Below are positions 1 to 10,526 of a stretch of 32,058 nucleotides of DNA, piece by piece; positions within the stretch are counted from its first letter, which is position 1; every line of letters begins with the position of its first letter. Under the pieces are notes generated by a model. The model did not search any database, was not told the origin of the DNA, and saw nothing but the letters and a program-made list of their open reading frames with translations. Position numbers and translations under genes: made by a program. The DNA comes from Frankiaceae bacterium (lineage in GTDB: Bacteria; Actinomycetota; Actinomycetes; JAFAQI01), in contig JAVEEI010000211.1 of the NCBI GenBank assembly GCA_030840525.1, positions 1-32,058 of the forward strand, given 5' to 3'.

Positions 1-277
1 GGACCAACGTGTCGTAGATCGGGGCGTCGCCGTGCGGGTGGTAGTTGCCCATCACCTCGCCGATGACGCGGGTGCACTTGTAGTAGCCGCGGTCGGGGCG
101 GTAGCCCCCGTCGTACATCGCGTAGAGCACCCGGCGGTGCACCGGCTTGAGGCCGTCGCGTACGTCGGGCAGCGCGCGCGACACGATGACCGACATCGCG
201 TAGTCGAGGAAGCTGCGCTGCATCTCCGTCTCGAGCCCGACGGGCTCGATCCGGTCGCCGGGCGGCGGGCTGGTCAC
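1..277 (-). CDS. gyrA: DNA gyrase subunit A, N-terminal part (3'-truncated by window edge)
   Basis: This is the first 92 residues of GyrA, the breakage-rejoining subunit of the A2B2 gyrase that puts negative supercoils into DNA. The visible stretch contains the conserved [19 protein letters not shown] block (residues 20-38), the DGLKPVHRR block (41-49) and the start of the quinolone-resistance region, [14 protein letters not shown] (77-90). The active-site tyrosine lies beyond the window. The start is GTG at 277. An ATG at 279 is followed at once by a stop in its own frame, so it cannot be the start. The start lies one base after the gyrB stop, so gyrB and gyrA are almost certainly co-transcribed and translationally coupled. 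The position equivalent to E. coli Ser83 is Ala85 and the next residue is Pro86, which bears on fluoroquinolone binding. Confidence 0.96.
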   Translation of the reverse strand, partial: MTSPPPGDRIEPVGLETEMQRSFLDYAMSVIVSRALPDVRDGLKPVHRRVLYAMYDGGYRPDRGYYKCTRVIGEVMGNYHPHGDAPIYDTLV

Positions 278-278
278 A

Positions 279-2396
<2,118 letters not shown>

Positions 2397-2876
2397 TCAG
2401 CCATATGTGTCGCGGGGGCCGCGGCCGCGTACCCGCAGCGGCCCGTGCTGCCAGCTCGGCGCGGTCGGCCCGTGCACGCGCAGCCGCTGGACGACGCCCG
2501 GCCCGACGTCCGCGGCGATCTTTGCCAATATCTCCGCGGTCTCCAGCCGGATCGCGGCCGCCCACGTCGTCGACTCGGCGACGCAGACCAGCTCGCCGTC
2601 GGTCAGCCGGTCCGGCCGGCAGTGCGCGGCGATCGCCGGCCCGACGATGTGCTCCCAGCGACCGAGCAGCCCGTTGGCGCGCAGCGACTGCTCCCAGTCG
2701 CGGTCCTGGACGAACTTCTCCATCGACGAGCCGAGCGGCGCGGGGTCCCGCTCGTCGGCGCCGGGCCCGCTCCACGGCTGTTCCTCCGGCGCGGAGCGTG
2801 CGCGACGACGCCTCGGCGCCGGCGCCGCCTTCCGCGCCCGGTCGACCAGCCGCCGGCCGCGCTCGTCACCTGACAC
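2397..2876 (-). CDS. dciA: DciA-like DUF721 protein (helicase loader family)
   Basis: This is a 159-residue protein of the DUF721 family, whose members (DciA) bind and help load the replicative helicase DnaB in bacteria lacking DnaC/DnaI. The N-terminal 60 residues are arginine/proline-rich and probably disordered. The DUF721 fold covers about residues 60-150, with the typical W-E-x-I-VG-P-x-I-A-x-H-C segment and C-V-A-E-S-T-T-W-A following it. The start is GTG at 2876, which overlaps the end of recF by 11 bp, so translation is probably coupled. The dnaN-recF-dciA-gyrB order is the same as in mycobacteria, where the equivalent gene is Rv0004. The family assignment is from visible motifs and context. 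The helicase-loading role is established for the family and inferred here. Confidence 0.88.
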   Translation of the reverse strand: MSGDERGRRLVDRARKAAPAPRRRRARSAPEEQPWSGPGADERDPAPLGSSMEKFVQDRDWEQSLRANGLLGRWEHIVGPAIAAHCRPDRLTDGELVCVAESTTWAAAIRLETAEILAKIAADVGPGVVQRLRVHGPTAPSWQHGPLRVRGRGPRDTYG

Positions 2877-3993
2877 GGGTCACCCGACCGCCCTCGACGT
2901 CGAACCGCGCTCCGGTCAAAGCCTCCGGTACGTCGGCCGCGACCGCCGCGGTGACCAGCACCTGCTCGGCCGGCGCGACGACCTCGGCGAGCTGGGTACG
3001 GCGGGAGTCGTCGAGCTCGGCGAACACGTCGTCGAGGATCAGCACCGGCTCGCCACCGTCGCCGCGCAAGAGGTCGTACGCCGCCAGCCGCAGCGCGAGC
3101 GCGACCGACCACGACTCGCCGTGGCTGGCGTAGCCCTTCGCCGGCAGCTCGCCGAGGGTCAGCACGAGGTCGTCGCGGTGCGGGCCGACGAGGGTGATGC
3201 CGCGGTCGAGCTCCTGGTCGCGGACCGCGGCCAACCCGGCCGCGAGCGCGGCGGCCAACAGCTCGCGGTCGGCGGTCTCGGCGACGTCGTCGGGCAGCGA
3301 CGACTTGTACGACACCCCGACCGGGCCGCCGCCGCGGCTGACTGCCGTGTAGGCCTTGTCCAGCAGCGGCCGCAGGCCCTCGACCAGGTCGTGCCGGCCG
3401 GCCAGCAACGCCGCGCCAGCGTCGGCGAGGTGCTGGTCCCACACGTCGAGGGTCCGCAGCGCCGAGCCACCCTGGCGCCGGGCCGCGGCGGCCGACTTCA
3501 GCAACGCGTTGCGCTGCTTGAGCACCCGGTCGTAGTCGGACCGCACGCCGGCGAAGCGCGGGTAGCGCGCGACCAGCAGCTCGTCGAGGAAGCGGCGCCG
3601 GTCGCTCGGGTCGCCCTTGACCAGGGCCAGATCCTCCGGGGCGAACAGCACGGTCCGCAGCGCGCCGAGGATCTCCCGCGGCCGCGGCACCGGCGAGCCG
3701 CCGAGCTTCGCCCGGTTGGCCCGGCCCGGGCTGATCTCGACCTCGACCGCGGTGTCACGCCCGTCGCGGACGACCACCGAGCGGACGACGGCGCGCTCCG
3801 CACCGGCGCGGACCAGCGGCGCGTCGAGCGCGACCCGGTGACTGCCCAGCGTGGCGAGGTAGCCGAGCGCCTCGACCAGGTTGGTCTTGCCCTGCCCGTT
3901 CGGCCCGACGAGTGCCGTCACTCCCGGCTCGAGGTCGAGGCTCGCCTCGTCGTACGACCGGAAGTCGGTGACGGACAGCTGCCGGACGTACAT
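2866..3993 (-). CDS. recF: DNA replication/repair ATPase RecF
   Basis: RecF is an SMC-like ABC ATPase that works with RecO and RecR to load RecA at single-stranded gaps and stalled forks. The 375-residue protein starts [14 protein letters not shown], typical of the family. Walker A is GPNGQGKT (30-37), an ABC-type signature region lies near the middle of the protein's C-terminal half, and Walker B is [11 protein letters not shown] (318-328). The start is the ATG at 3993. The frame continues upstream through the end of gnd, but RecF homology begins exactly at this ATG. It lies 8 bp after gnd and overlaps dciA by 11 bp, so gnd, recF and dciA look like one operon downstream of dnaN. Confidence 0.96.
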   Translation of the reverse strand: MYVRQLSVTDFRSYDEASLDLEPGVTALVGPNGQGKTNLVEALGYLATLGSHRVALDAPLVRAGAERAVVRSVVVRDGRDTAVEVEISPGRANRAKLGGSPVPRPREILGALRTVLFAPEDLALVKGDPSDRRRFLDELLVARYPRFAGVRSDYDRVLKQRNALLKSAAAARRQGGSALRTLDVWDQHLADAGAALLAGRHDLVEGLRPLLDKAYTAVSRGGGPVGVSYKSSLPDDVAETADRELLAAALAAGLAAVRDQELDRGITLVGPHRDDLVLTLGELPAKGYASHGESWSVALALRLAAYDLLRGDGGEPVLILDDVFAELDDSRRTQLAEVVAPAEQVLVTAAVAADVPEALTGARFDVEGGRVTRVR

Positions 3994-4001
3994 CGACGCG
4001 G

Positions 4002-4970
4002 CTAGCGCTTGGTCGCGCCGGGGTCGGGCTCGGCGCCCGGGGCGTCGGCACCGGCCTCGCCGACACCCTTCTCCACCATGCCGGCCGCGGCGGTGACCGG
4101 GTGCCCGCCGAACTGGTTGCGCAGCGCCGCGATCATCTTCATCGACGGCGAGTCGTCCTGGCGCGACGCGAACCGGGCGAACAGCGCCGCGGTGATCACC
4201 GGCAGCGGCACGGCGTGGTCGACCGCCGCCTGCACGGTCCACCGGCCCTCGCCCGAGTCCTCGGCGTACCCGCGAAGCGCGCCGAGGTGCTCGTCCGCGT
4301 CGAGCGCGCGCACCGCGAGGTCGAGCAGCCACGACCGGATGACCGTCCCCGACTGCCACGAGCGGAACACCTCGCGCACGTCGGTGACGAGGTCGGTCGC
4401 CTCCAGCAGCTCCCAGCCCTCGGCGTAGGCCTGCATCAGCCCGTACTCGATGCCGTTATGCACCATCTTCGCGAAGTGGCCGGCGCCGACCGCGCCCGCG
4501 TGCACGAACCCGGTGTCGCCGGTCGGCTTGAGCGTCTCGAACACCGGCATCAGCAGACCGACGTGCTCGTCGTCGCCGCCGCACATCAGCCCGTAGCCCT
4601 CGGTCAGGCCCCACACCCCGCCGGACACGCCGCAGTCGACGAAGCCGATGCCTTTCTTGGCGAGGTCCTCGGCGTGCCGGATGTCGTCGGTGTAGCGCGA
4701 GTTGCCGCCGTCGACGACGACGTCGCCCGGCTCGAGCAGGCCGCCGAGCGCGTCGATGGTCTCGTACGTCGGCGGGCCGGCCGGCACCATGACCCAGACC
4801 AGCCGCGGCGTCGGCAGCGCCTTGACCAGCTCCTCGAGCGACTCGACGTCGCGCGGGCTCTGCGCGGAGCGGTCGTACCCGACGATCGTGTGGCCGGCGC
4901 GGCGCAGCCGCTCGGCCATGTTCGCGCCCATGCGGCCGAGGCCGACCATGCCCAGGGTGACGGTTGCCAT
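4002..4970 (-). CDS. gnd: 6-phosphogluconate dehydrogenase, decarboxylating (short form)
   Basis: The enzyme converts 6-phosphogluconate to ribulose 5-phosphate, CO2 and reduced cofactor in the oxidative pentose phosphate pathway. The N-terminal Rossmann motif is GLGRMGANM (residues 8-16). The substrate site follows with VVVDGGNS, then [10 protein letters not shown], then the catalytic Lys/His/Asn cluster [14 protein letters not shown]. At 322 residues it is the short class found in many actinobacteria rather than the about 470-residue class. The last 30 residues are an Ala/Gly/Pro-rich tail. ATG 4970 is 9 bases after the dnaN stop. A metabolic gene between dnaN and recF is a known actinobacterial arrangement, as in Streptomyces. 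Cofactor preference (NAD or NADP) cannot be read safely from the sequence. Confidence 0.94.
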   Translation of the reverse strand: MATVTLGMVGLGRMGANMAERLRRAGHTIVGYDRSAQSPRDVESLEELVKALPTPRLVWVMVPAGPPTYETIDALGGLLEPGDVVVDGGNSRYTDDIRHAEDLAKKGIGFVDCGVSGGVWGLTEGYGLMCGGDDEHVGLLMPVFETLKPTGDTGFVHAGAVGAGHFAKMVHNGIEYGLMQAYAEGWELLEATDLVTDVREVFRSWQSGTVIRSWLLDLAVRALDADEHLGALRGYAEDSGEGRWTVQAAVDHAVPLPVITAALFARFASRQDDSPSMKMIAALRNQFGGHPVTAAAGMVEKGVGEAGADAPGAEPDPGATKR

Positions 4971-4979
4971 GGTCGCGCC

Positions 4980-6104
4980 CTACCCCGACAGCCGGACGGG
5001 CATGAGCAGGTAGCGGTAGTCGCCGGTCTCGTCGCCGGCCTTCCCGGTCAGCACCGCCGGCTTGGTCGGGCCGGTGAACGACAACCGGGCCTCGTCCGAG
5101 TCGATCGCGCCGAGCCCGTCGAGCAGGTACGTCGGGTTGAACGCGATGGTCAGCGGGTCGCCCTCGAACGACGCCGGCAGTGCCTCCGCCGCCTCCGCCT
5201 CGTCGAGACCGCCGGCCTCCAGCACGACGCCGCCCTCGGAGAACGACAGCCGCACCGGCGACGTGCGCGACGCGACCAGCGACACCCGCCGTACGGCGTC
5301 GGTCAGCGCGGCCGCCTCGATGCCCGCAGTCGCGTTGAACGTGTCCGGCAGCAGCGACCGGTACTTCGGGAACTCGCCGTCGAGCAGCCGGGTCGTCGTC
5401 CGCCGGGTGCCGCCGGCCAGCCCGAGCAGGCCCTCCCCGGCCCCGGTCGCGGCCAGGGCGAGCGTGACCTCGGCGCCCGAAGTGAGCGACTTCGCCGCCT
5501 CGGCAAGGGTGCGCGCGGGGATCAGCGCGGTCGCCTCGAGCGACGGGTCGCTCGGCTTCCAGCGCAGCGTCCGGACGGCAAGCCGGTAGCGGTCGGTCGC
5601 GGCGAGCGTGACCTCCTCGCCGACGATCTCGACCCGTACGCCGGTGAGCACCGGCAGCGTGTCGTCGCGGCCGGCCGCGACTGCGACCGACCCGACCGCG
5701 GCGGCGAACGCGTCGCTGCCGATGGTGCCGGCGACCTCGGGCATCGACGGCAGCGACGGGTACTCGTCGAGGGGCAGCGTCGGCAGGGTGAACCGGGCGG
5801 TGCCGCAGACGAGCTGCGCGCGGGTGCCCTCGGTCGAGAGGTCGACCGGCTGGTCCGGAAGGCTGCGGGTGATGTCGGCGAGCAGCCGGCCGGGCACCAG
5901 CACCGCGCCGGCCTCGGCGACGGTCACGTCGAGCTCGGCCTCGGCGGAGACCTCGTAGTCGAAGCCGGACAGCCGCAGCGCGCCGCCGCTTGTCGCGTCG
6001 AGCCGCAGCCCGGCGAGCACCGGGAGCTGCGTCTTCTGCGGAAGGATCCGCGCGGCCCAGGCGACCGCGTCGGCCAGCGTGTCGCGCTCGACGCGAATTT
6101 TCAT
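4980..6104 (-). CDS. dnaN: DNA polymerase III sliding clamp (beta subunit)
   Basis: DnaN is the ring-shaped processivity clamp that tethers DNA polymerase III and many repair proteins. The 374-residue protein has the family's usual length and three similar clamp domains. It starts MKIRVERDTLADAVAWAARILP, has LPVLAGLRL in the first domain, DTLPVLTGVRVE in the second, and ends with the YLLMPVRLSG tail that forms part of the protein-binding pocket. The start is the ATG at 6104. The frame is open further upstream but family homology begins here. It follows the 282-bp gap that separates it from dnaA and leads the gnd-recF-dciA series. Confidence 0.97.
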   Translation of the reverse strand: MKIRVERDTLADAVAWAARILPQKTQLPVLAGLRLDATSGGALRLSGFDYEVSAEAELDVTVAEAGAVLVPGRLLADITRSLPDQPVDLSTEGTRAQLVCGTARFTLPTLPLDEYPSLPSMPEVAGTIGSDAFAAAVGSVAVAAGRDDTLPVLTGVRVEIVGEEVTLAATDRYRLAVRTLRWKPSDPSLEATALIPARTLAEAAKSLTSGAEVTLALAATGAGEGLLGLAGGTRRTTTRLLDGEFPKYRSLLPDTFNATAGIEAAALTDAVRRVSLVASRTSPVRLSFSEGGVVLEAGGLDEAEAAEALPASFEGDPLTIAFNPTYLLDGLGAIDSDEARLSFTGPTKPAVLTGKAGDETGDYRYLLMPVRLSG

Positions 6105-6196
6105 GCGTGCTCCCACAGGGTCGGTCGTGCCCACAGTGTCGTGAGAAGGAATGACAGAAAGAGATCCAAGGAAGTTGTCGTATGTCCGGTGCATGG

Positions 6197-6205
6197 TGTG
6201 GACGA
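6197..6205 (-). promoter_or_regulatory. DnaA-box-like site
   Basis: Reading the minus strand gives TCGTCCACA, one base from TTGTCCACA and identical to the site at 7871-7879 upstream of dnaA. It lies about 95 bases upstream of the dnaN start. Confidence 0.5.
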
Positions 6206-6317
6206 CCGGTGAACCCGCAGGTGAGCGGCTTGCGAGCGGCGCCGCCAAGCTGTTGACAGAGCTGTGGTGCCGGCCGGCCTCCGGTGGACGACGCTAGCGC
6301 CGCCGTAGTTTCCCCCG

Positions 6318-6338
6318 ACGTCCACAGGGTTGTCCCCA
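6318..6338 (+). promoter_or_regulatory. Two tandem DnaA-box-like sites
   Basis: ACGTCCACA (6318-6326) and TTGTCCCCA (6330-6338) are in the same orientation with 12 bases between their starts. The high-GC actinobacterial consensus is close to TTGTCCACA. The second differs from it at one base and the first at two. The regular spacing argues against chance. Confidence 0.5.
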
Positions 6339-6386
6339 ACCTGTGCACGCCCCTGAGACACCATCGTGATCATCGGGTCGGGACCA

Positions 6387-7796
6387 CTAGCCGCGTGCCT
6401 GTGACTTGATCCGGTTGGTCAGCTCGCTGACCTGGTTGTAGACCGAGCGGCGCTCGGCCATGAGCGAGCGGATCTTGCGGTCGGCGTGCATGACGGTGGT
6501 GTGGTCGCGGCCGCCGAACTGCTGGCCGATCTTCGGCAGCGACAGGTCGGTGAGCTCCCGGCACAGGTACATCGCGATCTGCCGGGCGGTGACGAGTACC
6601 CGGCTGCGCGACGAGCCGCACAGGTCCTCGATGGTCACGCCGAAGTACGCCGCGGTCTGGGCCATGATCGTCGCCGAGGTGATCTCCGGCCCGCTGGCGT
6701 CGGCGATCAGGTCCTTGAGCACGACCTCGGCGAGCGCCAGGTCGACGTGCTGCCGGTTGAGGCTGGCGAACGCGGTCACCCGGATGAGCGCGCCTTCGAG
6801 CTCGCGGATGTTGCTCGCGATCTTGCCGGCGATGAACTCGAGGACCTCGGGCGGGGCGTCGAGGCGCTCCTGGGCGGCCTTCTTGCGCAGGATGGCGATG
6901 CGGGTCTCGAGCTCCGGCGGCTGGACGTCGGTGATCAGGCCCCACTCGAACCGGTTGCGCAGCCGATCTTCCAGGGTGACGAGCTGCTTGGGCGGCCGGT
7001 CGCTGGAGATCACGATCTGCTTGTTCGCGTTGTGCAGCGTGTTGAAGGTGTGGAAGAACTCCTCCTGCGTCTGCTCCTTGTTCTCCAGGAACTGGATGTC
7101 GTCGACGAGCAGGACGTCGATCTCGCGGTAGCGCTTGCGGAAGCCCTCGCCCCGGCCGTCGCGGATGGAGTTGATGAAGTCGTTGGTGAACTCCTCGGAG
7201 CTCACGTAGCGCACCCGGTGCCCGGCGAACAGGTGCTGGGTGTAGTGGCCGATCGCGTGCAGCAGGTGCGTCTTGCCCAGGCCGGACTCGCCGTAGATGA
7301 ACAGCGGGTTGTACGCCTTCGCCGGCGCCTCGGCCACCGCGACCGCCGCGGCGTGCGCGAACCGGTTGCTCGACCCGATGACGAACGTGTCGAACTGGTA
7401 CTTCGGGTTGAGCCGGCTGCCCCCTGCGACCGGGTCGAGCGGCCGCGGCGCGGCGGGGGCCGGCGGCATCACCGGCTCGGGCGCGGCCGGCTCGTCGGCC
7501 GGCGCGGCCGCCTCCGGCTCGACCGTTACGGCGACGCGGACGTCCTGGCCGAGCTGGCGGGAGAGCGCGGCGACGATCACGTCGCGCAGCTTGGTGTCGA
7601 GGACGTCGCGGGCGAAGTCGTTGGGCGCGGCGAGGACGGCGGTGTCCTGCACCAGCGCGAGCGGCTTGGTCAGCCGCATCCACGCGCGGTGCTGGGCCGG
7701 CAGCACGTCATCGCCGAGCTCGGCGATCGCGCGTGCCCACACGGCGTCCAGGTCGATCGGGTCGGCGGTCGTCACGGCATCCGTGGGGTTCGACAC
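6387..7796 (-). CDS. dnaA: Chromosomal replication initiator DnaA
   Basis: DnaA binds DnaA boxes at oriC, oligomerises with ATP and opens the origin. The 469-residue protein has domain I at about 14-90, a proline/alanine-rich linker at 93-125, the AAA+ ATPase with Walker A GESGLGKT (169-176) and Walker B VDDIQFL (231-237), and the C-terminal DNA-binding domain with the signature [11 protein letters not shown] (428-438). I chose the GTG at 7796 because GGGAG sits 8 bases upstream and family similarity begins just after it. The frame continues to 7880, but those residues would run over the upstream DnaA boxes. Transcription is away from rpmH. Several DnaA boxes in its leader suggest autoregulation. 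Confidence 0.97.
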   Translation of the reverse strand: MSNPTDAVTTADPIDLDAVWARAIAELGDDVLPAQHRAWMRLTKPLALVQDTAVLAAPNDFARDVLDTKLRDVIVAALSRQLGQDVRVAVTVEPEAAAPADEPAAPEPVMPPAPAAPRPLDPVAGGSRLNPKYQFDTFVIGSSNRFAHAAAVAVAEAPAKAYNPLFIYGESGLGKTHLLHAIGHYTQHLFAGHRVRYVSSEEFTNDFINSIRDGRGEGFRKRYREIDVLLVDDIQFLENKEQTQEEFFHTFNTLHNANKQIVISSDRPPKQLVTLEDRLRNRFEWGLITDVQPPELETRIAILRKKAAQERLDAPPEVLEFIAGKIASNIRELEGALIRVTAFASLNRQHVDLALAEVVLKDLIADASGPEITSATIMAQTAAYFGVTIEDLCGSSRSRVLVTARQIAMYLCRELTDLSLPKIGQQFGGRDHTTVMHADRKIRSLMAERRSVYNQVSELTNRIKSQARG

Positions 7797-7870
7797 GTGC
7801 TTTGCTCCCGGCCTCGATCGTGCGGCAGAACCGGGACGAACCCGGCTGGTGACCGGCGACGTCGATGGTG

Positions 7871-7903
7871 TCGTCCACAATCACGTCCACAGACTGTGGA
7901 CCG
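7871..7903. promoter_or_regulatory. Cluster of three DnaA boxes in the dnaA leader
   Basis: TCGTCCACA (7871-7879) and ACGTCCACA (7883-7891) point the same way, 12 bases apart. They are followed by a reverse site, TGTGGACCG (7895-7903). The last two form a near palindrome, GTCCACA-gac-TGTGGAC (7885-7901). The cluster lies between the dnaA promoter and the dnaA start, where bound DnaA would block transcription. Confidence 0.6.
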
Positions 7904-7951
7904 TGCGTGGCCGAGCGGGGAAATGACGAGGGAAGGGCCGGTAGGCGACGA

Positions 7952-7981
7952 ACGCTAACAGTGGTCCGGATGCGGCTTCAA
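7952..7981 (-). promoter_or_regulatory. Probable dnaA promoter
   Basis: On the minus strand TTGAAG (-35, 7976-7981) and TAGCGT (-10, 7952-7957) are separated by 18 bases, which fits a main-sigma-factor promoter in actinobacteria. The leader to the GTG at 7796 would be about 150 bases and would include the DnaA-box cluster. Confidence 0.5.
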
Positions 7982-8068
7982 GCGGTTCTCCACAACCGAG
8001 CGCGAATCTGTGCGCGGCTACCGGCGTGTCGCCTTGACCGGCCTCCACACAGGCCGCCCGGCGCGGGT

Positions 8069-8097
8069 TTGACCCGCCCGCGCGGCCCCCGTAACGT
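8069..8097 (+). promoter_or_regulatory. Probable rpmH promoter
   Basis: TTGACC (8069-8074) and TAACGT (8092-8097) are separated by exactly 17 bases, a strong main-sigma-factor promoter. An inverted repeat GCGGGT-TTG-ACCCGC (8064-8078) overlaps the -35. It would drive rpmH and probably the whole rightward series to parB. Confidence 0.62.
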
Positions 8098-8178
8098 GGT
8101 CGCTGCCCTTCGCGGGCTGCGTCAGCATGCCCTTCCTTCTCGCTGCACTCGTCGGTGCAGGACGTTTGGAGCACTTCC

Positions 8179-8316
8179 GTGAGCAAGCGGACCTTCCAGC
8201 CGAACAACCGGCGCCGGGCCAAGACCCACGGCTTCCGGCTGCGCATGCGCACCCGCGCCGGCCGCGCCATCCTCGCTGCTCGTCGCCGCAAGGGCCGCGA
8301 GCGGCTATCGGCCTGA
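8179..8316 (+). CDS. rpmH: 50S ribosomal protein L34
   Basis: L34 is the smallest large-subunit ribosomal protein. The 45-residue product is very basic and reads [20 protein letters not shown] followed by [20 protein letters not shown], a full-length match to L34. It starts at GTG 8179, with GGAG 7 bases upstream. It is too short to have been found by length alone. It precedes rnpA by 11 bases, as in nearly all bacteria, and follows a good promoter at 8069-8097. The end at 8316 is a TGA. Confidence 0.96.
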   Translation: MSKRTFQPNNRRRAKTHGFRLRMRTRAGRAILAARRRKGRERLSA

Positions 8317-8327
8317 GCGCCACGCTC

Positions 8328-8690
8328 GTGCTTCCCGCCGCGGCACGCCTTCGTCGCCGCGCCGAGTTCACCGCCACGGTGCGCGGCGGGGTTCGCTCCG
8401 CCGCACCCGCCGTGGTGATCCACCTTCGCGTGCCCTCCTCGTCGTCCTTAGCTGAGGCCGGGCCGGCTCGGGCTGGCTTCGTCGTCTCCCGCGCGGTCGG
8501 TCCCGCCGTGGTCCGCAACCGGGTCCGCCGCCGGCTGCGCCACCTCGCCCGGCCGCGGCTGGCCGACCTGCCCGGCGGCAGCGCGCTCGTCGTACGGGCG
8601 ACTCCCGCCGCCGCCGCGGTGACGGGTGCGGAGTTAGAACGTCAGTTCGACAGCGGCGTGCGGACCGCGCTCGCCCGGGCGACCCGATGA
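8328..8690 (+). CDS. rnpA: Ribonuclease P protein component
   Basis: RnpA is the small basic protein that helps the RNase P RNA remove 5' leaders from tRNA precursors. The 120-residue protein starts [14 protein letters not shown] and contains the family signature [23 protein letters not shown] at about residues 50-73. The frame is open upstream through rpmH, but homology starts at the GTG at 8328. No strong ribosome-binding site is visible, so translation may depend on that of rpmH just upstream. Its stop overlaps the yidD start in ATGA. Confidence 0.94.
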   Translation: MLPAAARLRRRAEFTATVRGGVRSAAPAVVIHLRVPSSSSLAEAGPARAGFVVSRAVGPAVVRNRVRRRLRHLARPRLADLPGGSALVVRATPAAAAVTGAELERQFDSGVRTALARATR

Positions 8691-8962
8691 CCCGCCTGCT
8701 CGTCGCCCTGGTGCGCGGCTACCGATCGTTCGTCTCGCCCGTACTGAGTCCGCGCTGCCGGTTCGTCCCCTCGTGCAGCGCCTACGCGCTCGACGCACTC
8801 GAGACGTACGGCGCGCTGCGCGGGAGCTGGCTGACCCTGCGGCGGCTGGGCCGCTGCCACCCGTTCCACCGCGGCGGCGTGGACCCCGTCCCGCCCGCCC
8901 ACCCAGCGCTGCCCACAAGGCCGGAGGCTGAACCCATGAGGCCGGAGGCCTTCTCGTGTTAG
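8687..8962 (+). CDS. yidD: Membrane protein insertion efficiency factor YidD
   Basis: YidD is a small membrane-associated protein that assists YidC-dependent insertion of membrane proteins. The 91-residue product has the conserved [20 protein letters not shown] segment, the cysteines of [15 protein letters not shown], and [15 protein letters not shown]. Its start overlaps the rnpA stop (ATGA) and its end overlaps the yidC start by 7 bases. The last residues (MRPEAFSC) follow an internal ATG at 8936 that has its own GGAGG upstream, an odd feature that may help couple translation to yidC. Confidence 0.93.
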   Translation: MTRLLVALVRGYRSFVSPVLSPRCRFVPSCSAYALDALETYGALRGSWLTLRRLGRCHPFHRGGVDPVPPAHPALPTRPEAEPMRPEAFSC

Positions 8963-9990
8963 ACCCGTTCTACAACGCCGTCGCGTGGCTGATCGTCCAC
9001 ATCCACTCGGGCATGGGGTCGATCTTCGGCCCCACGTCGGGTGCCTCGTGGGCGCTGTCGATCGTGCTGCTCACCATGGCGATGCGGCTGCTGCTGTTCC
9101 CGCTGTTCGTCAAGCAGATCAAGAGCCAGCGGGCGATGAGCGCACTCCAGCCGCAGATGAAAGAGCTGCAGGCGAAGTACAAGAACGACAAGGAGAAGCT
9201 CAATCAGGAGATGATGGCGCTCTGGCGCGAGGCGGGCACCAACCCGCTGGCCGGCTGCCTGCCGGTCATCGTCCAGATCCCGGTCTTCTTCGCGCTGTTC
9301 AAGGTGCTCAACAGCCTGCACCCCAACAAGGGCTGCACCGACGTCAACAACATCGCGCAGTGCTTCTCCGGACACTTCAACAACATCCTCAACGCGCACC
9401 TGACCCACGACGCGTCGGTCGCCAAGGTCTTCGGCGTGCCGATCGGCGCCTCGTTCAGCTCGAGCAGCCACACCCTCAGCCTGCTGCACGCCAACGCCAC
9501 GTCGGTCAAGCTGCTGTCGGTCATCCTGATCGTGGTCATGGCGGCGTCGACGTTCATCACCCAGCGCCAGCTGATGGCCCGCAACGCCGCGTCCGGCGTG
9601 GCCCAGATGCCGCAGCAGCAGAAGACGCTGCTCTACGTGCTGCCGGTCGTGTTCGCGCTGTTCGGCTTCAAGTTCCCGCTCGGCGTGCTGCTGTACTGGC
9701 TCACCACCAACTTCTGGAGCATGGCCCAGCAGGCGGTCGTCATCCGCCGGATGGACATGGCGCCGGCCGCCACCGGCCCGTCGACGACCGTGGCCGGCCC
9801 GGCCCCGGGTGCGCGCCCCGACCGGGTGCGGCCGGCGCGTACGGCGCTGGTGCCCGACGGCGACGCGGAGGACGATCCGGCCCCGGACGGGTCGAACGGC
9901 GCCGCCACGCCCACCACGAACGGGACGAGACCGGCCGCCCGACCGCCGGTGAACCGTAACCGGAAGAAGCGCAAGGGCGGCCGTCGATGA
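8956..9990 (+). CDS. yidC: Membrane protein insertase YidC/Oxa1
   Basis: YidC inserts and folds membrane proteins, alone or with SecYEG. The 344-residue protein has a hydrophobic N-terminal segment, then membrane segments at about 30-51, 98-118, 182-203, 224-240 and 241-262. The conserved groove arginine is Arg44 in [10 protein letters not shown]. It lacks the large periplasmic domain of Gram-negative YidC, as expected for an actinobacterium. The basic C-terminal tail ([11 protein letters not shown]) can contact ribosomes. It starts at GTG 8956 with GGAGG 7 bases upstream. Its stop overlaps the jag start in ATGA. Confidence 0.95.
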   Translation: MLDPFYNAVAWLIVHIHSGMGSIFGPTSGASWALSIVLLTMAMRLLLFPLFVKQIKSQRAMSALQPQMKELQAKYKNDKEKLNQEMMALWREAGTNPLAGCLPVIVQIPVFFALFKVLNSLHPNKGCTDVNNIAQCFSGHFNNILNAHLTHDASVAKVFGVPIGASFSSSSHTLSLLHANATSVKLLSVILIVVMAASTFITQRQLMARNAASGVAQMPQQQKTLLYVLPVVFALFGFKFPLGVLLYWLTTNFWSMAQQAVVIRRMDMAPAATGPSTTVAGPAPGARPDRVRPARTALVPDGDAEDDPAPDGSNGAATPTTNGTRPAARPPVNRNRKKRKGGRR

Positions 9991-10526
9991 CGACCGCGGA
10001 CGAGCAGGAGGAGATCGTGAGCGAGGACAGCCAGCCGGCCGCGGACGCGGAGGGTGCGTCGACCGACGTCTCGTTGCTCGAACGGGAAGGCGACATCGCG
10101 GCGGACTACCTCGAGGCGCTGCTCGACATCGCCGACCTCGACGGCGATATCGACATCGACGTCGAGGGGTCGCGCGCGGCGGTGTCCATCGTCGGGGCCG
10201 ACCTGTCCCGCCTGGTCGGGACCGGCGGCGAGACCCTCGAGGCGCTGCAGGAGCTGACCCGCCTCGCCGTCCACCGCGAGACCGGCGTACGCAGCCGGCT
10301 CATGCTCGACATCGGCGGTCATCGGGCCCGCCGGCGCGACGAGCTGTCCGAGCTGGGCCGCGTCCGGGCTGAGCAGGTGCGCGACACGGGGGAGACCGCC
10401 CGGCTCGACCCCATGACGCCGTTCGAGCGCAAGGTCGTGCACGACGCGGTCGCCGCAGTCGACGGCGTCGTGAGCGAGTCGGAGGGCGAGGAGCCCGAGC
10501 GGCGGATCGTCATCCGCCGCGGGTGA
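9987..10526 (+). CDS. jag: Jag/KhpB RNA-binding protein (KH and R3H domains)
   Basis: This is a SpoIIIJ-associated protein of the KhpB family. Family members bind RNA and influence cell division and elongation. The 179-residue protein has an acidic N-terminal region (1-35), a KH-like domain with the loop LVGTGGETL, and an R3H-like segment near MTPFERKVVHDAV. The separate Jag-N domain of some relatives is absent. It starts at ATG 9987, overlapping the yidC stop. A GTG at 10018 is a possible alternative start. Its stop overlaps the rsmG GTG. Confidence 0.88.
   Translation: MTTADEQEEIVSEDSQPAADAEGASTDVSLLEREGDIAADYLEALLDIADLDGDIDIDVEGSRAAVSIVGADLSRLVGTGGETLEALQELTRLAVHRETGVRSRLMLDIGGHRARRRDELSELGRVRAEQVRDTGETARLDPMTPFERKVVHDAVAAVDGVVSESEGEEPERRIVIRRG

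Larger units (their letters stand above)
6105..6386. other. dnaA-dnaN intergenic region, candidate oriC segment
   Basis: This 282-bp gap has no gene. It holds DnaA-box-like sites: TGTGGACGA at 6197-6205 (reverse), ACGTCCACA at 6318-6326 and TTGTCCCCA at 6330-6338, plus weaker CCCACA-containing sites at 6111-6135. In Streptomyces and mycobacteria oriC lies between dnaA and dnaN. Here the gap is short and the boxes few compared with the many in Streptomyces. I see no clearly AT-rich unwinding stretch; the least GC-rich part is about 6140-6185, around aatgacagaaagagatccaa. It must also contain the dnaN promoter, which I could not place. Calling this part of oriC is inference from position and boxes. 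Confidence 0.6.
7797..8178. other. dnaA-rpmH intergenic region with DnaA boxes and divergent promoters
   Basis: This 382-bp gap has no convincing gene. It contains a cluster of three DnaA-box-like sites at 7871-7903, a further TTCTCCACA at 7986-7994 and a weak GCCTCCACA at 8041-8049. It also has a leftward promoter for dnaA (7952-7981) and a rightward promoter for rpmH (8069-8097). A small inverted repeat CTGCAC/GTGCAG at 8143-8148 and 8155-8160 could form a hairpin in the rpmH leader. It has at least as many boxes as the dnaA-dnaN gap, so it may share origin function or serve dnaA autoregulation. Confidence 0.6.

Noticed and set aside
4101..6212. Very long plus-strand open frame opposite gnd and dnaN
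   Set aside because: It is an antisense shadow with Arg/Val/Asp-rich composition typical of the reverse strand of high-GC genes.
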